Positions 9,366 through 18,784 of a DNA stretch of 64,000 nucleotides are shown one piece after another; the stretch's first letter is position 1; each line of letters opens with the position of its first letter. The translations under genes and the position numbers were made by a program. Origin of the DNA: Pseudoxanthobacter soli DSM 19599 (GTDB taxonomy: Bacteria; Pseudomonadota; Alphaproteobacteria; Rhizobiales; Segnochrobactraceae); contig NZ_FRXO01000001.1 of assembly GCF_900148505.1 (NCBI RefSeq), positions 186,001 through 250,000 on the forward strand, in the 5' to 3' direction. The notes below the pieces were generated by a model, which worked only from the letters and a program-made list of their open reading frames with translations, made no database searches and had not been told where the DNA came from.

Positions 9366-9600
9366 CGCCCCCTCTGTCGCAGAACCTGAGAGATTTCCCG
9401 AACCCGGATCGATCGATCCGCGCCGGTTACTCCTTCGGTGAGCCGGCGGGCCTGATCGGCCTTCGGCTGCTTTCCAGAGCGTCGCTCGTCCCCATGCGGT
9501 CCTCTTTGCCTGAGAGTTTCCGGGGCGGTTGCTCCTTCGGCGCCACACCCGTCACCTCCCGGCATGCCGGGGTGCGTCAGGCGCGGTCTCTCCCGCGAGG
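9366..9600 (-). promoter_or_regulatory. Tandem glycine riboswitch controlling the gcv operon
   Basis: Read on the minus strand, two glycine aptamers lie in series. Aptamer 1 starts with GGGAGAGACC near 9597, has GGCGCCGAAGGAGCAACCG near 9544, and its trailing half has GGAAACTCTCAGGCAAA near 9520, then CTCTGGAAAGC near 9480. Aptamer 2 has CACCGAAGGAGTAACCGG near 9440 and closes with GGAAATCTCTCAGG then CAGAGGGGGC near 9366. These conserved cores and the double arrangement are diagnostic of cooperative glycine riboswitches, which switch gcv expression on when glycine is high. The aptamers end about 70 bases before the gcvT start. Confidence 0.95.
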
Positions 9601-9761
9601 GACGTGACCGCCCGGCCGGAAGAACCGAAGCCGGAACGGCGCGGGCCGCGACGATGCCCGCTTGACGCACTCATGAGCCCCGGCCGCAGCGATGTCAACG
9701 GCCGGTGCCTGTCAAATCGGCAACGTCCGGCGGCAAGTGCTGCCCGCCGAACCGGTCGGGA

Positions 9762-10451
9762 TCACGGGTCGAGCGGTGCGTCCGCGGCGCCACCGCCGTC
9801 GCTGCCGCCGCCGGCATCGAGCGGCGCGTCCTGGGCGGCCTTCAGCGCAGCCCGGCGCTTCTTCGCCGCTCCGCCGTCGTCGAAGCCGACGAAGATCACG
9901 AGATCGTCGCGCGCGGGGACGACGATCTGGTCCTGCACCAGCACCCAGCCGACGGCATCGGTGCCCGGAATCGCCTGCTTCACCTGGAACAGCTTGGAAT
10001 AGAGCGTCTGGTCATGGCTGTCGGCGACCGTGATCCGCACCGGCATGGTGATGCTGCCCGGACCGCCCTTGGGTCCGGTGAGCACGCGGCCGGCGACGCC
10101 GACCTTCAGCGAGAGCTGACCGCCGGAGAAGCTGCACTCGCGGGCCGTATCGGCGATAGTGCCCTGGTAGCGCAGCGACATCGCATCGCCCTCGCGGCCG
10201 CCATCATAGACCGCGAACGTCTGCGTGCCGTCGCGCATGGTCACCGGCGGACATTTCACCACCGGAGACATCAGTTCGGGCGCGAGCGTCTTGGGCGGCT
10301 CCGAGGTACCGCGGAAGAACTGGCCGAGCGGCGAATCCGCCGTCTCCTGCAGCCACCCGCCGCTGCCGCACCCGGCGAGAAGCAGCGTGGCGCCGATCGC
10401 CGCCGCGGCGGCGAGGCGGGACGGGAACGCAGCGAACGGCTTCAGTATCAT
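9762..10451 (-). CDS. Lipoprotein of unknown function
   Basis: From ATG 10451 (GGAAGAGG about 7 bases upstream) this encodes 229 residues with a signal peptide and lipobox LLAGC (Cys about 29), so an outer- or inner-membrane lipoprotein is likely. The mature domain is beta-rich with two further cysteines (in VVKCPPVT and ARECSFSG), suggesting one disulfide. It ends with a Lys/Arg-rich patch and a Gly/Asp-rich tail. The KCPPV...G..TFAVYDGG pattern resembles short conserved alphaproteobacterial lipoproteins without known function. It is divergent from nothing nearby and is followed by the gcv riboswitch region. Confidence 0.8.
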   Translation of the reverse strand: MILKPFAAFPSRLAAAAAIGATLLLAGCGSGGWLQETADSPLGQFFRGTSEPPKTLAPELMSPVVKCPPVTMRDGTQTFAVYDGGREGDAMSLRYQGTIADTARECSFSGGQLSLKVGVAGRVLTGPKGGPGSITMPVRITVADSHDQTLYSKLFQVKQAIPGTDAVGWVLVQDQIVVPARDDLVIFVGFDDGGAAKKRRAALKAAQDAPLDAGGGSDGGGAADAPLDP

Positions 10452-10664
10452 CGGCGACCTCTTCCCTCGTCTCCGGCGGAACATTCGTTCCTTATCGACC
10501 GCCATCCACGTCCGGCGTTGCTCGGGCCTTGGTCACGGGTCTCAAACCCGATCTCAAACCCGTCGGGGCGCGATGCCGGCTGTCGCGGCGGCGCGCCCCG
10601 CGCAGTCGCGCGGCGGAGGCGGAGGCAGATTGATAGCTGTTCGCGGCGCCGTCGTCACGAGGGT

Positions 10665-10695
10665 CTCGCACCGGCCGTTTGCCGGCCGGTGCGAA
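10665..10695 (-). terminator. Strong GC hairpin downstream of the DUF4142 gene
   Basis: TCGCACCGGCC (10666-10676) pairs perfectly with GGCCGGTGCGA (10684-10694) around a 7-base loop. It lies 35-60 bases past the stop of the minus-strand gene at 10729. There is no clear U-tract on the minus strand, so it may be a 3'-end stabiliser rather than an intrinsic terminator. Confidence 0.4.
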
Positions 10696-10728
10696 CCGTC
10701 CCGCCGGGTATGCGGCGGGCCGAGGGGG

Positions 10729-11280
10729 TCAGAGCTTCAGTTTCTCGAGCTGCATGCACATGTGGTAGTGCATCTCGATGGTCGGCAGCGTCTTGGCGGC
10801 GAACGCCTTCAGCTCCGGGTTCTCGCCGCCTTCGGCATAGCCCTTGAAGAGCCCGACTGCGGCCTTGTGGCCGGCGGTCTGCGCGGCGATGTAGTCCTTC
10901 TCGAAGGTCACGCCGGTTTCCGACTTCAGACGCGCGATGGTCGCGTCGATGTCGGGGCCGAGGCCTGCCGGCGGCTTCAGGCCGGTCTTGGACTTGGCCA
11001 GCGCGGCGACGAACGCCGTGCCGATCTCAGTGTGGTCGTGGATCATCTTCTTTGCGAAGGCCACGATCTCGGGATTGGTCGTCTTCTGCAGCGCGATCTG
11101 GCTGGAGAGGATCTCGAACTTGTTGGCGGGCGCCGCCGTGTCCACGAAGGCCTGGGTCGTGGGCGCCGCGGTGGCCGATTCGGCCGCCGTCGCCGCCACG
11201 GGCGCCAGCAGCGCCGGGGTGGCGAGAAGGCTCAGGGCAACCGCGATCCGGGCGGCCGCGTTTCTTGTTGTCGTCTTCAT
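10729..11280 (-). CDS. DUF4142 family exported protein
   Basis: This is a 183-residue protein with a signal peptide (about 1-32, ending ATAAE) and a mature helical DUF4142 domain. The family looks like a ferritin-like four-helix bundle. FVDTAAPANKFEILSSQIAL opens the domain, FAKKMIHDHTEIG carries the conserved H-D-H, and HYHMCMQLEKL closes it with another His cluster. The histidines could bind metal, but function is unknown. Periplasmic location is inferred. It is monocistronic and divergent from ispH across a 517-bp gap. Confidence 0.88.
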   Translation of the reverse strand: MKTTTRNAAARIAVALSLLATPALLAPVAATAAESATAAPTTQAFVDTAAPANKFEILSSQIALQKTTNPEIVAFAKKMIHDHTEIGTAFVAALAKSKTGLKPPAGLGPDIDATIARLKSETGVTFEKDYIAAQTAGHKAAVGLFKGYAEGGENPELKAFAAKTLPTIEMHYHMCMQLEKLKL

Positions 11281-11797
11281 CTGGGCACCTTTGTCGAAAG
11301 GACTGTCCGAAGGCCGGGATTGCGGGTAACGGAGCCGCTTGCGCGGACGGAGCCAGATTTATCACGTCGCCGGCCGGACGCTTCAGTTCTTCGCCGATGA
11401 GCACGCCTTATTCATGGCGCCCCATCTTCTCCGACCGTCGTTGCATTTGGCCGTCAGATCGGTGCCGCGCCGATGAAATCATGCGATGATGACGCGGCGG
11501 CAGCGGCCATTCGGCTCCGGCCGGCGTTCGGACCCTCACCCCCGCCTCAGTGGTATCCGCAGAAGGCGGAGCGGACAACGCACCGGGCTGGCGCTCGCTA
11601 CCCATTTCGGGCAGCGATGCCTGTGAGACCGGTGGGATGCCTTGCCCGGTCTGCCCGCCGCGATCTCTGGCACAGGACCGGCGCGGACGGCCCATGCAGG
11701 ACTGTGCCTTGACTTCGCCCCACCCGGTTCCTCTATTGCGAGGTCGACGTCTGCGGGCTGCGCGCCCGCGGACCCCGAGGCCATTTCCGGACGAGCA
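11281..11797. other. Intergenic region between DUF4142 gene and ispH
   Basis: These 517 bases separate divergent genes and should hold both promoters. I see no convincing gene, RNA or repeat. The several open frames here lack a ribosome binding site and family resemblance. Confidence 0.4.
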
Positions 11798-12880
11798 ATG
11801 ATGTCGACCGAAATCACAGCCAAGGCAGGGCCGCTCGCCGGCACCAGGCACGACGCTGACGGCCGGCCGGCGCTGTCGGTGCTTCTGTGCGCGCCGCGCG
11901 GCTTCTGCGCCGGTGTCGATCGCGCCATCCAGATCGTCGAACTCGCGCTCGAGCGCTATGGCGCGCCGGTCTATGTCCGCCACGAAATCGTCCACAACAA
12001 GTATGTCGTGGAATCCCTGAAGCGGAAGGGCGCGGTGTTCGTGGAGGAACTGCACGAGATTCCGCCGACCGAACAGCCGGTCATCTTTTCCGCCCACGGC
12101 GTGCCGAAGTCGGTGCCCGAGGCCGCCGATCGCCGTAACCTGTTCGTGCTCGATGCGACCTGTCCGCTTGTTTCCAAGGTCCACAAGGAAGCCGAGATCC
12201 AGTATCGGCGGGGTCGCGAGGTCGTGCTGATCGGCCACACCGGACATCCGGAAGTCGTCGGCACCATGGGTCAGCTTCCGCCGGGAACCGTGTCGCTGGT
12301 CGAGACGGTCGAGGACGCCCGCAGGCTCGTCGCGCGCGATCCCGACAATCTCGCCTGGATCACCCAGACCACGCTGTCCGTCGACGACACCCGCGACATC
12401 GTCGCCGTGCTTCAGGAGCGCTTCCCGACCATCGCCGCGCCCCACAAGGACGATATCTGCTACGCCACGACCAACCGTCAGGAAGCGGTCAAGGCGGTCG
12501 CGCCGGCCGTGGATGCGATGATCGTGGTCGGTGCGCCGAATTCGTCGAACTCCCAGCGTTTGCGGGAGGTGGCGGAGCGGGCCGGCTGTCCGCGTGCCGT
12601 GCTGATCCAGCGCGCGAGCGACATCGACTGGCGCGACTTCGCAGGCATCTCACGCCTCGGCATCGCGGCCGGCGCCTCGGCGCCGGAGGTGCTGGTGGAG
12701 GAGATCATCGACGCCTTCGCCAACCATTTCGACGTGGCGGTGGAAGAAGTCCGTACCGCCGAGGAGACCATCTCCTTCGCCGTTCCGCGCGAACTGCGGG
12801 CGGTCGCGGCGGCCAAATCGGCAGCATCCTCGGCTGCTGCCCCGAATGCTCCGGCGCCCGCGCAGAACGCGGCCGAATGA
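11798..12880 (+). CDS. ispH: 4-hydroxy-3-methylbut-2-enyl diphosphate reductase
   Basis: IspH catalyses the last step of the MEP isoprenoid pathway, reducing HMBPP to IPP and DMAPP with a [4Fe-4S] cluster. The protein has 360 residues from the tandem ATGs at 11798/11801. The three cluster cysteines are in [24 protein letters not shown] and [12 protein letters not shown]. The substrate-binding [15 protein letters not shown] and [11 protein letters not shown] blocks are intact. An Ala-rich tail of about 35 residues extends past the family core. It heads the ispH-thrB-rnhA cluster that is conserved in many alphaproteobacteria. The longer in-frame start at 11642 has no homology-like sequence. Confidence 0.96.
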   Translation: MMSTEITAKAGPLAGTRHDADGRPALSVLLCAPRGFCAGVDRAIQIVELALERYGAPVYVRHEIVHNKYVVESLKRKGAVFVEELHEIPPTEQPVIFSAHGVPKSVPEAADRRNLFVLDATCPLVSKVHKEAEIQYRRGREVVLIGHTGHPEVVGTMGQLPPGTVSLVETVEDARRLVARDPDNLAWITQTTLSVDDTRDIVAVLQERFPTIAAPHKDDICYATTNRQEAVKAVAPAVDAMIVVGAPNSSNSQRLREVAERAGCPRAVLIQRASDIDWRDFAGISRLGIAAGASAPEVLVEEIIDAFANHFDVAVEEVRTAEETISFAVPRELRAVAAAKSAASSAAAPNAPAPAQNAAE

Positions 12881-12892
12881 TGCGGAACTGAC

Positions 12893-13858
12893 ATGGCCGT
12901 CTATACGGAAGTCGCCGACGAGGATCTCGGACGGTTCCTCGCCCGCTACGATATCGGCCGCGTGCAGTCCTGCAAGGGCATCGCGGAAGGCGTCGAGAAC
13001 ACCAACTACCTGCTCCAGACCACCGGCGGACGCTTCATCCTCACGCTCTACGAGAAGCGGGTGGATCGCGCCGACCTGCCGTTCTTTCTCGGTCTGATGC
13101 AGCATCTCGCCGCCCGGGGCGTGAACTGCCCGACCCCCGTGCTCGCCAAAGATGGTGTCGCGCTCGGCGAACTCGCCGGTCGGCCGGCGGTGATCGTGAC
13201 GTTCCTGGAAGGCATGTGGCCTCGGCGGCCAGCCGTTTCCCACTGTGCCGAACTCGGCGCCGCGCTCGCCGGACTGCATCTGGCCGGAGCCGATTTTTCG
13301 ATCCCGCGCCGCAATGCCCTCGGCCACGCCGCCTGGGCTCCGCTTTTCGCGCAGTCCCGCGACCGCGCGGACACCGTGCAGGACGGGCTCGCGGCGGAAG
13401 TCGACGAGACGCTCGCCGTTCTCGACGCTTCGTGGCCGGGCGACCTGCCGGCGGGCGTGATCCATGCCGATCTCTTCCCCGACAACGCCTTCTTCCTCGA
13501 CGACCGGCTTTCGGGGATCATCGACTTCTATTTCGCCTGTAACGATCTCTATGCTTACGACGTGTCGGTCTGCCTCAACGCCTGGTGCTTCGAGCAGGAC
13601 GGCGCGTTCAACGTCACCAAGGCGCGGGCGCTGATCGGTGCCTATCGCCGCGTGCGGCCGCTCTCCGCCGGCGAACTCGCGGCATTGCCCGTCCTCGCCC
13701 GCGGCTCGGCGCTGCGCTTCCTGCTGACGCGGCTGCACGACTGGCTGAGGGTGCCGCCCGGTGCGCTGGTGGTGCCGAAGAACCCGCTCGAATATCTGCG
13801 CAAGATGCGCTTTCACGCCGGCATCGCCGACGTGCGCGACTACGGGGTCGAACCGTGA
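12893..13858 (+). CDS. thrB: Homoserine kinase (APH-fold type)
   Basis: This phosphorylates homoserine in threonine biosynthesis. It belongs to the aminoglycoside-phosphotransferase-fold ThrB type found in alphaproteobacteria and pseudomonads, not the GHMP type of E. coli. The protein has 321 residues. [13 protein letters not shown] near the N terminus is the nucleotide loop. The catalytic loop is [13 protein letters not shown] (HxDxxxxN), followed by the metal Asp in GIIDFYFA. The gene starts 12 bases after ispH, and its stop overlaps the rnhA start by 4 bases (GTGA). Confidence 0.95.
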   Translation: MAVYTEVADEDLGRFLARYDIGRVQSCKGIAEGVENTNYLLQTTGGRFILTLYEKRVDRADLPFFLGLMQHLAARGVNCPTPVLAKDGVALGELAGRPAVIVTFLEGMWPRRPAVSHCAELGAALAGLHLAGADFSIPRRNALGHAAWAPLFAQSRDRADTVQDGLAAEVDETLAVLDASWPGDLPAGVIHADLFPDNAFFLDDRLSGIIDFYFACNDLYAYDVSVCLNAWCFEQDGAFNVTKARALIGAYRRVRPLSAGELAALPVLARGSALRFLLTRLHDWLRVPPGALVVPKNPLEYLRKMRFHAGIADVRDYGVEP

Positions 13859-14328
13859 GCGAGACCGGCCGGGTGGTGGCCTATACCGACGGCGCATGCA
13901 GCGGCAATCCCGGCCCGGGCGGATGGGGCGTGCTGCTGCGCTGGAACGGCCATGAGAAGGAACTCATGGGCGGGGAGCCGCTGACCACCAACAACCGCAT
14001 GGAACTCATGGCGGCGATCTCGGCGCTCGAATCGCTGAAGCGTCCGATGACGATCGATCTTTTCACCGACAGCCAATATGTCCGCAACGGCATCATGAGC
14101 TGGATCCACGGCTGGCGCCGCAACGGCTGGAAGACCGCCGACAAGAAGCCGGTGAAGAACGTGGAGCTCTGGCAGCGCCTCGACGAGGCCCAGGCCCGCC
14201 ACGAGATCGTCTGGCACTGGGTCAAGGGCCATGCCGGAGAAGAAGGCAACGAGCGGGTCGATGCGCTCGCCCGCGCCGGGATGGCGCCGTTCATGCCCGC
14301 GCGCCGGTCCCGCGAAGGACAGGCGTAA
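13855..14328 (+). CDS. rnhA: Ribonuclease HI
   Basis: This removes RNA from RNA-DNA hybrids and has 157 residues. The start is GTG 13855, which overlaps the thrB stop in a GTGA junction and so implies translational coupling. All catalytic acids are visible: Asp in [14 protein letters not shown], Glu in NNRMELMAA, Asp in FTDSQYV and Asp in NERVDALAR. The basic handle ([17 protein letters not shown]) is present, as in E. coli RNase HI. A second RNase H, type II, is encoded at 25768-26463. Confidence 0.96.
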   Translation: MSETGRVVAYTDGACSGNPGPGGWGVLLRWNGHEKELMGGEPLTTNNRMELMAAISALESLKRPMTIDLFTDSQYVRNGIMSWIHGWRRNGWKTADKKPVKNVELWQRLDEAQARHEIVWHWVKGHAGEEGNERVDALARAGMAPFMPARRSREGQA

Positions 14329-14395
14329 AGCCATTCCTTGCAAACAAGGTGAATAAAGGCTTTACGCCAAAACACTGATAAAAAAGAGATTTTGG

Positions 14396-15733
<1,338 letters not shown>

Positions 15734-15790
15734 AGCGCGGGCTCCGGGCCGGGCGATCCCGGCCTACGGCACTCGCTCACCAGAATCCAC

Positions 15791-15826
15791 GCCGCCCCGG
15801 GTGACCGGGGCGGCGCTCTCGTTCTC
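15791..15826 (+). terminator. Terminator between ccrM and mutY
   Basis: GCCGCCCCGG (15791-15800) and CCGGGGCGGC (15805-15814) form a 10-bp stem with a GTGA loop, followed on the plus strand by the pyrimidine-rich GCTCTCGTTCTC. It lies between the convergent ends of ccrM (15733) and mutY (15825) and may serve both strands. Confidence 0.65.
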
Positions 15827-16967
15827 AGCGTCCCGCAGCCGCCAGTACCTTGCGGAACACCGACGGCAATGCCTCGCCGTCGATCTCGGAGGGCTGCGAC
15901 CACCACCCGTCGCCTGCCGGCGTGCTCGCCGGCACCTCGGCGCGATAGACCTCCAGCACCAGATGGAAGTGGGTAAAGGTGTGCTCGACGGGCGCCATCA
16001 TCCGCCTCCAGCCGGCCGGGAACGGCGCTGCGGCGCTCGCATCCGCAATTGGCGAGGCACGGCCGGCCGGCGCCACGACGGGCGCTGCGGTCTTCGGCTT
16101 CCGCCCGCGACGCGGCGGTGGCGCGCCGTCGTCGGTCGTCCATGCACTCGTCGGAAATTCCGTCATGCCGCCGAGCAGGCCCTTGTCCGGCCGCTTGCGC
16201 ACCAGCACCGCGCCGTCGGGCCTGACGGCCACGAACGCCGCGCCGCGCCGCACCGGCCGTTCCGCCTTTGCCGCCTTGACCGGAAATGCCTCCTGCGTTC
16301 CCGCCTCGCGGGCAGCGCAGGAGCCGTTCCATGGGCAAAGGCCGCAGGCGGGCCGTTTCGGCGTGCAGATGGTCGCGCCGAGATCCATCATCGCCTCGGC
16401 GAACTCGCCGGGTCGGTCTCCCGGCACGAGGGTTTCGACGAAGGCCCGCACCGCTGCTTTCGCGGCGGGCAGTGGCGTCGCGATGGCCGCGATCCGCGTC
16501 ACGACCCGCTCGACATTGCCGTCGACGACCGCAGCCGGCCTGCCGAAGGCGATGGCGGCGACGGCTGCCGCCGTGTACGCCCCGATCCCCGGCAGGGCGA
16601 GCAGACCGGCTTCGTCCGAGGGAAAGCGTCCGTCGAGGCTGAAGGCGACGGTCTCCGCGCAGCGCTTGAGATTGCGGGCACGGGCGTAATAGCCGAGCCC
16701 CGCCCACGCCTTCATCACGTCTTCGTCCGGGGCCGCGGCGAGCGCGGCGACGGTCGGCCAGCGCCGCGTGAAGGTCTCGAAATAGTCCTTCACTGCCGCG
16801 ACCGTCGTCTGTTGCAGCATGATTTCCGAAAGCCAGACGCGGTACGGATCGGCGACAATTCCCGCCCGGCGCTCCGCCGGTCCCACGCGCCAGGGCAGGC
16901 GGCGGGCGTGGCGGTCGTACCAGGCGAGAAGGTCGGCGGCGGAAGGAGCGGGACGTTGCGCGATCAT
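15825..16967 (-). CDS. mutY: A/G-specific adenine glycosylase
   Basis: MutY removes adenine mispaired with 8-oxoguanine. The protein has 380 residues from ATG 16967. The catalytic Glu is in SEIMLQQTTV, the helix-hairpin-helix is LPGIGAYTAAAV, and the catalytic Asp is in VVDGNVERV. The [4Fe-4S] cysteines follow C-x6-C-x2-C-x5-C in the segment starting CTPKRPACGLC. The C-terminal NUDIX-like 8-oxoG reader is present (FTHFHLVLEVY). A low-complexity insert of about 40 residues rich in Ala, Pro and Arg sits between the reader strands. It is divergent from the DciA-like gene. Confidence 0.95.
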   Translation of the reverse strand: MIAQRPAPSAADLLAWYDRHARRLPWRVGPAERRAGIVADPYRVWLSEIMLQQTTVAAVKDYFETFTRRWPTVAALAAAPDEDVMKAWAGLGYYARARNLKRCAETVAFSLDGRFPSDEAGLLALPGIGAYTAAAVAAIAFGRPAAVVDGNVERVVTRIAAIATPLPAAKAAVRAFVETLVPGDRPGEFAEAMMDLGATICTPKRPACGLCPWNGSCAAREAGTQEAFPVKAAKAERPVRRGAAFVAVRPDGAVLVRKRPDKGLLGGMTEFPTSAWTTDDGAPPPRRGRKPKTAAPVVAPAGRASPIADASAAAPFPAGWRRMMAPVEHTFTHFHLVLEVYRAEVPASTPAGDGWWSQPSEIDGEALPSVFRKVLAAAGR

Positions 16968-17144
16968 GGTCGCAAACTTACGCGCTGATGTGCGGTAGGG
17001 AAGGGCGGTCAAATGTCCCTGCGGGATGCCTGCCGGGCCCGGATCGGCTATGATGCGTGGCGTGAGCCGGCGGAGAGCCCGGCCCCGCGTGCGGCCGGCC
17101 CACACGGGCGATGGTCGCCGGCCCGCTTCCACCGGAGCGCCTTG

Positions 17145-17687
17145 ATGAGCAGCATCTACGACGAGCGGCCCGATTTCCGGCCCGGACGGCGGCGTGCCGC
17201 CCGTCCGCTGGCGGATATCATCGGCCCGGCGATCGAGGACGCCTGCCGGCGCCGGGGGTTCGCCTCGTCCGAGATCGTCACGCTCTGGCCCGAGATCGTC
17301 GATTCGGCGTTGGCACGCCGCAGCCGTCCCGAGTGCATCAAGTGGCCGCGGCGGATGCCAGGCGACGATGGCCCCCGGCCGGGAACGCTGGTGGTGCGCT
17401 GCGATGGCGCTGGCGCCATGGTCATCAGCCACCAGGCGCCCGTCATCATCGAACGCGTCAATGCGCTGTTCGGCTGGCGCGCTGTCGAGCGCGTCCGCGT
17501 GGTCCAGCGCCCCCCGCCTCCCGAGGCGGACTCGGGCCGGCGGCGTCTTCGGCCGCTGGCACCCCAGGAAGATGCCCATCTCGCGGGGATGATCGGTGAG
17601 GAGACGCCGGCGCCGCTCGCCTCCGCCCTCAGGCGTCTCGGCCGCGGGGTGATCGGCGCTTCGCCGCGTCGCGAGCCTTCCGCCTGA
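17145..17687 (+). CDS. DUF721 / DciA-like protein
   Basis: This is a 180-residue protein from ATG 17145. It contains the DUF721 core (PLADIIGPAI, ASSEIVTLWPEIVD, then LVVRCDGAGAMVISHQAPVIIERVNALFG). Some DUF721 proteins (DciA) load the replicative helicase in bacteria that lack DnaC, so a replication role is possible. The alphaproteobacterial branch has not been assigned by sequence alone. The charged, Pro-rich C-terminal third looks disordered. The gene lies between mutY and a dsbA-like gene ahead of smc, an order common in Rhizobiales. Confidence 0.8.
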   Translation: MSSIYDERPDFRPGRRRAARPLADIIGPAIEDACRRRGFASSEIVTLWPEIVDSALARRSRPECIKWPRRMPGDDGPRPGTLVVRCDGAGAMVISHQAPVIIERVNALFGWRAVERVRVVQRPPPPEADSGRRRLRPLAPQEDAHLAGMIGEETPAPLASALRRLGRGVIGASPRREPSA

Positions 17688-17992
17688 GCGATCCGCCCCG
17701 CAAAAGCGCCGCGCCGTCCGAAGGTGAAAGCGTCGGACGCCGCCATATCGGGCGTTTCCCCTTCGATCTGCGTTGTTCGCGTCCGCTTATCGCCACGCTA
17801 GGCAAGTTCGGCGGCTACCAATGGACGTTCGAGTTCTGACGATCACATGAACTTGTGGACGGATGCGGTGCGGCGGGTGCGCTTGCCGGAAACTCACAAT
17901 TGCCTCATTTGCGCCGTTGCTTTCCGCGGCCGTCCGCTTCAATGGTCGCCTCCAGAATTCCTGCTTCCGACTGATACCCAAGGAGACCGCTC
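17688..17992. other. Intergenic region before the DsbA-like gene
   Basis: These 305 bases hold a small stem (CGTCCGA 17715-17721 with TCGGACG 17733-17739) that lacks a U-tract, and presumably the promoter of the next gene. Nothing else is recognisable. Confidence 0.35.
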
Positions 17993-18661
17993 GTGAATTT
18001 CACCCGCCGCCGTTTTCTCGATGCCCTCGGCGCGTTGGCGCTCACGGCCGCCGCGGCCGTCAGCTTCACGGGCGGTGCAGAGGCGCAGGAAGCCACCATC
18101 GACGAGAAGGCGCTGCTCGCGCCCCAGGCGCTTCCGGACCAGGTGCTCGGAAAGGCCGATGCTCCGGTGACGGTCGTGGAATATGCGTCGATGACCTGCC
18201 CGCACTGCGCGGCTTTTCATGCGCAGACATGGCCGCAGCTGAAGTCGAACTATGTCGATACCGGCAAGATCCGCTTCATATTCCGCGAATATCCGCTCGA
18301 TCCGGTGGCTATGGCTGCCTCGATGCTGGCGCGTTGCGCCACGGATGATAAATATTACGACATGATCGATCTCTTCTTCGATCATCAGCGCGAGTGGGCC
18401 TACACCGACAAGCCGCTGGAAGGCCTGCAGAACATGGCCAAGCAGGCCGGTTTTACACAGATGAGCTTCGAGGCATGCTTGACGAATCAGAAGCTTCTCG
18501 ATGAGCTGAACGCAACCAAGGATCGCGCCTTTAAGGAGTTCGGCGTCAATTCGACCCCGACATTCTTTATCAACGGCCAGAAGCTGACCGGAGAGCAGTC
18601 GATTGAAGCCTTCAGCAAGGCCATCGACGAAGCAGCGGCAAAGGCGAAGCCTGCGAACTGA
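17993..18661 (+). CDS. DsbA-family thiol:disulfide oxidoreductase with Tat-like leader
   Basis: This is a periplasmic thioredoxin-fold protein (222 residues) that probably forms or isomerises disulfides. The GTG start at 17993 follows AAGGAGA by about 7 bases. The leader reads NFTRRRFLDALG, a good match to the Tat motif (S/T-R-R-x-F-L), then a hydrophobic stretch to about residue 31. The active site is CPHC (C69-C72), and the cis-proline loop is NSTPTFF near 183. CPHC rather than CPYC or CPWC is typical of DsbA. It ends at a clear terminator (18689-18724), so it is not in an operon with smc. Confidence 0.88.
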   Translation: MNFTRRRFLDALGALALTAAAAVSFTGGAEAQEATIDEKALLAPQALPDQVLGKADAPVTVVEYASMTCPHCAAFHAQTWPQLKSNYVDTGKIRFIFREYPLDPVAMAASMLARCATDDKYYDMIDLFFDHQREWAYTDKPLEGLQNMAKQAGFTQMSFEACLTNQKLLDELNATKDRAFKEFGVNSTPTFFINGQKLTGEQSIEAFSKAIDEAAAKAKPAN

Positions 18662-18688
18662 TTCGGCGGGACGCCGTTCTGCGTCTTC

Positions 18689-18724
18689 GAGCCCCGTTGC
18701 CGGCGCCGGTAGCGGGGCTCTTTG
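18689..18724 (+). terminator. Terminator after the DsbA-like gene
   Basis: GAGCCCCG (18689-18696) pairs with CGGGGCTC (18713-18720). The loop itself contains the palindrome CCGGCGCCGG, and TTTG follows. Confidence 0.65.
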
Positions 18725-18784
18725 CGTTGGCGCGGCTTTCTCCCCTTGGGTCGAACCCCGCATGATCGCGGGCGGGGGCGTGCG

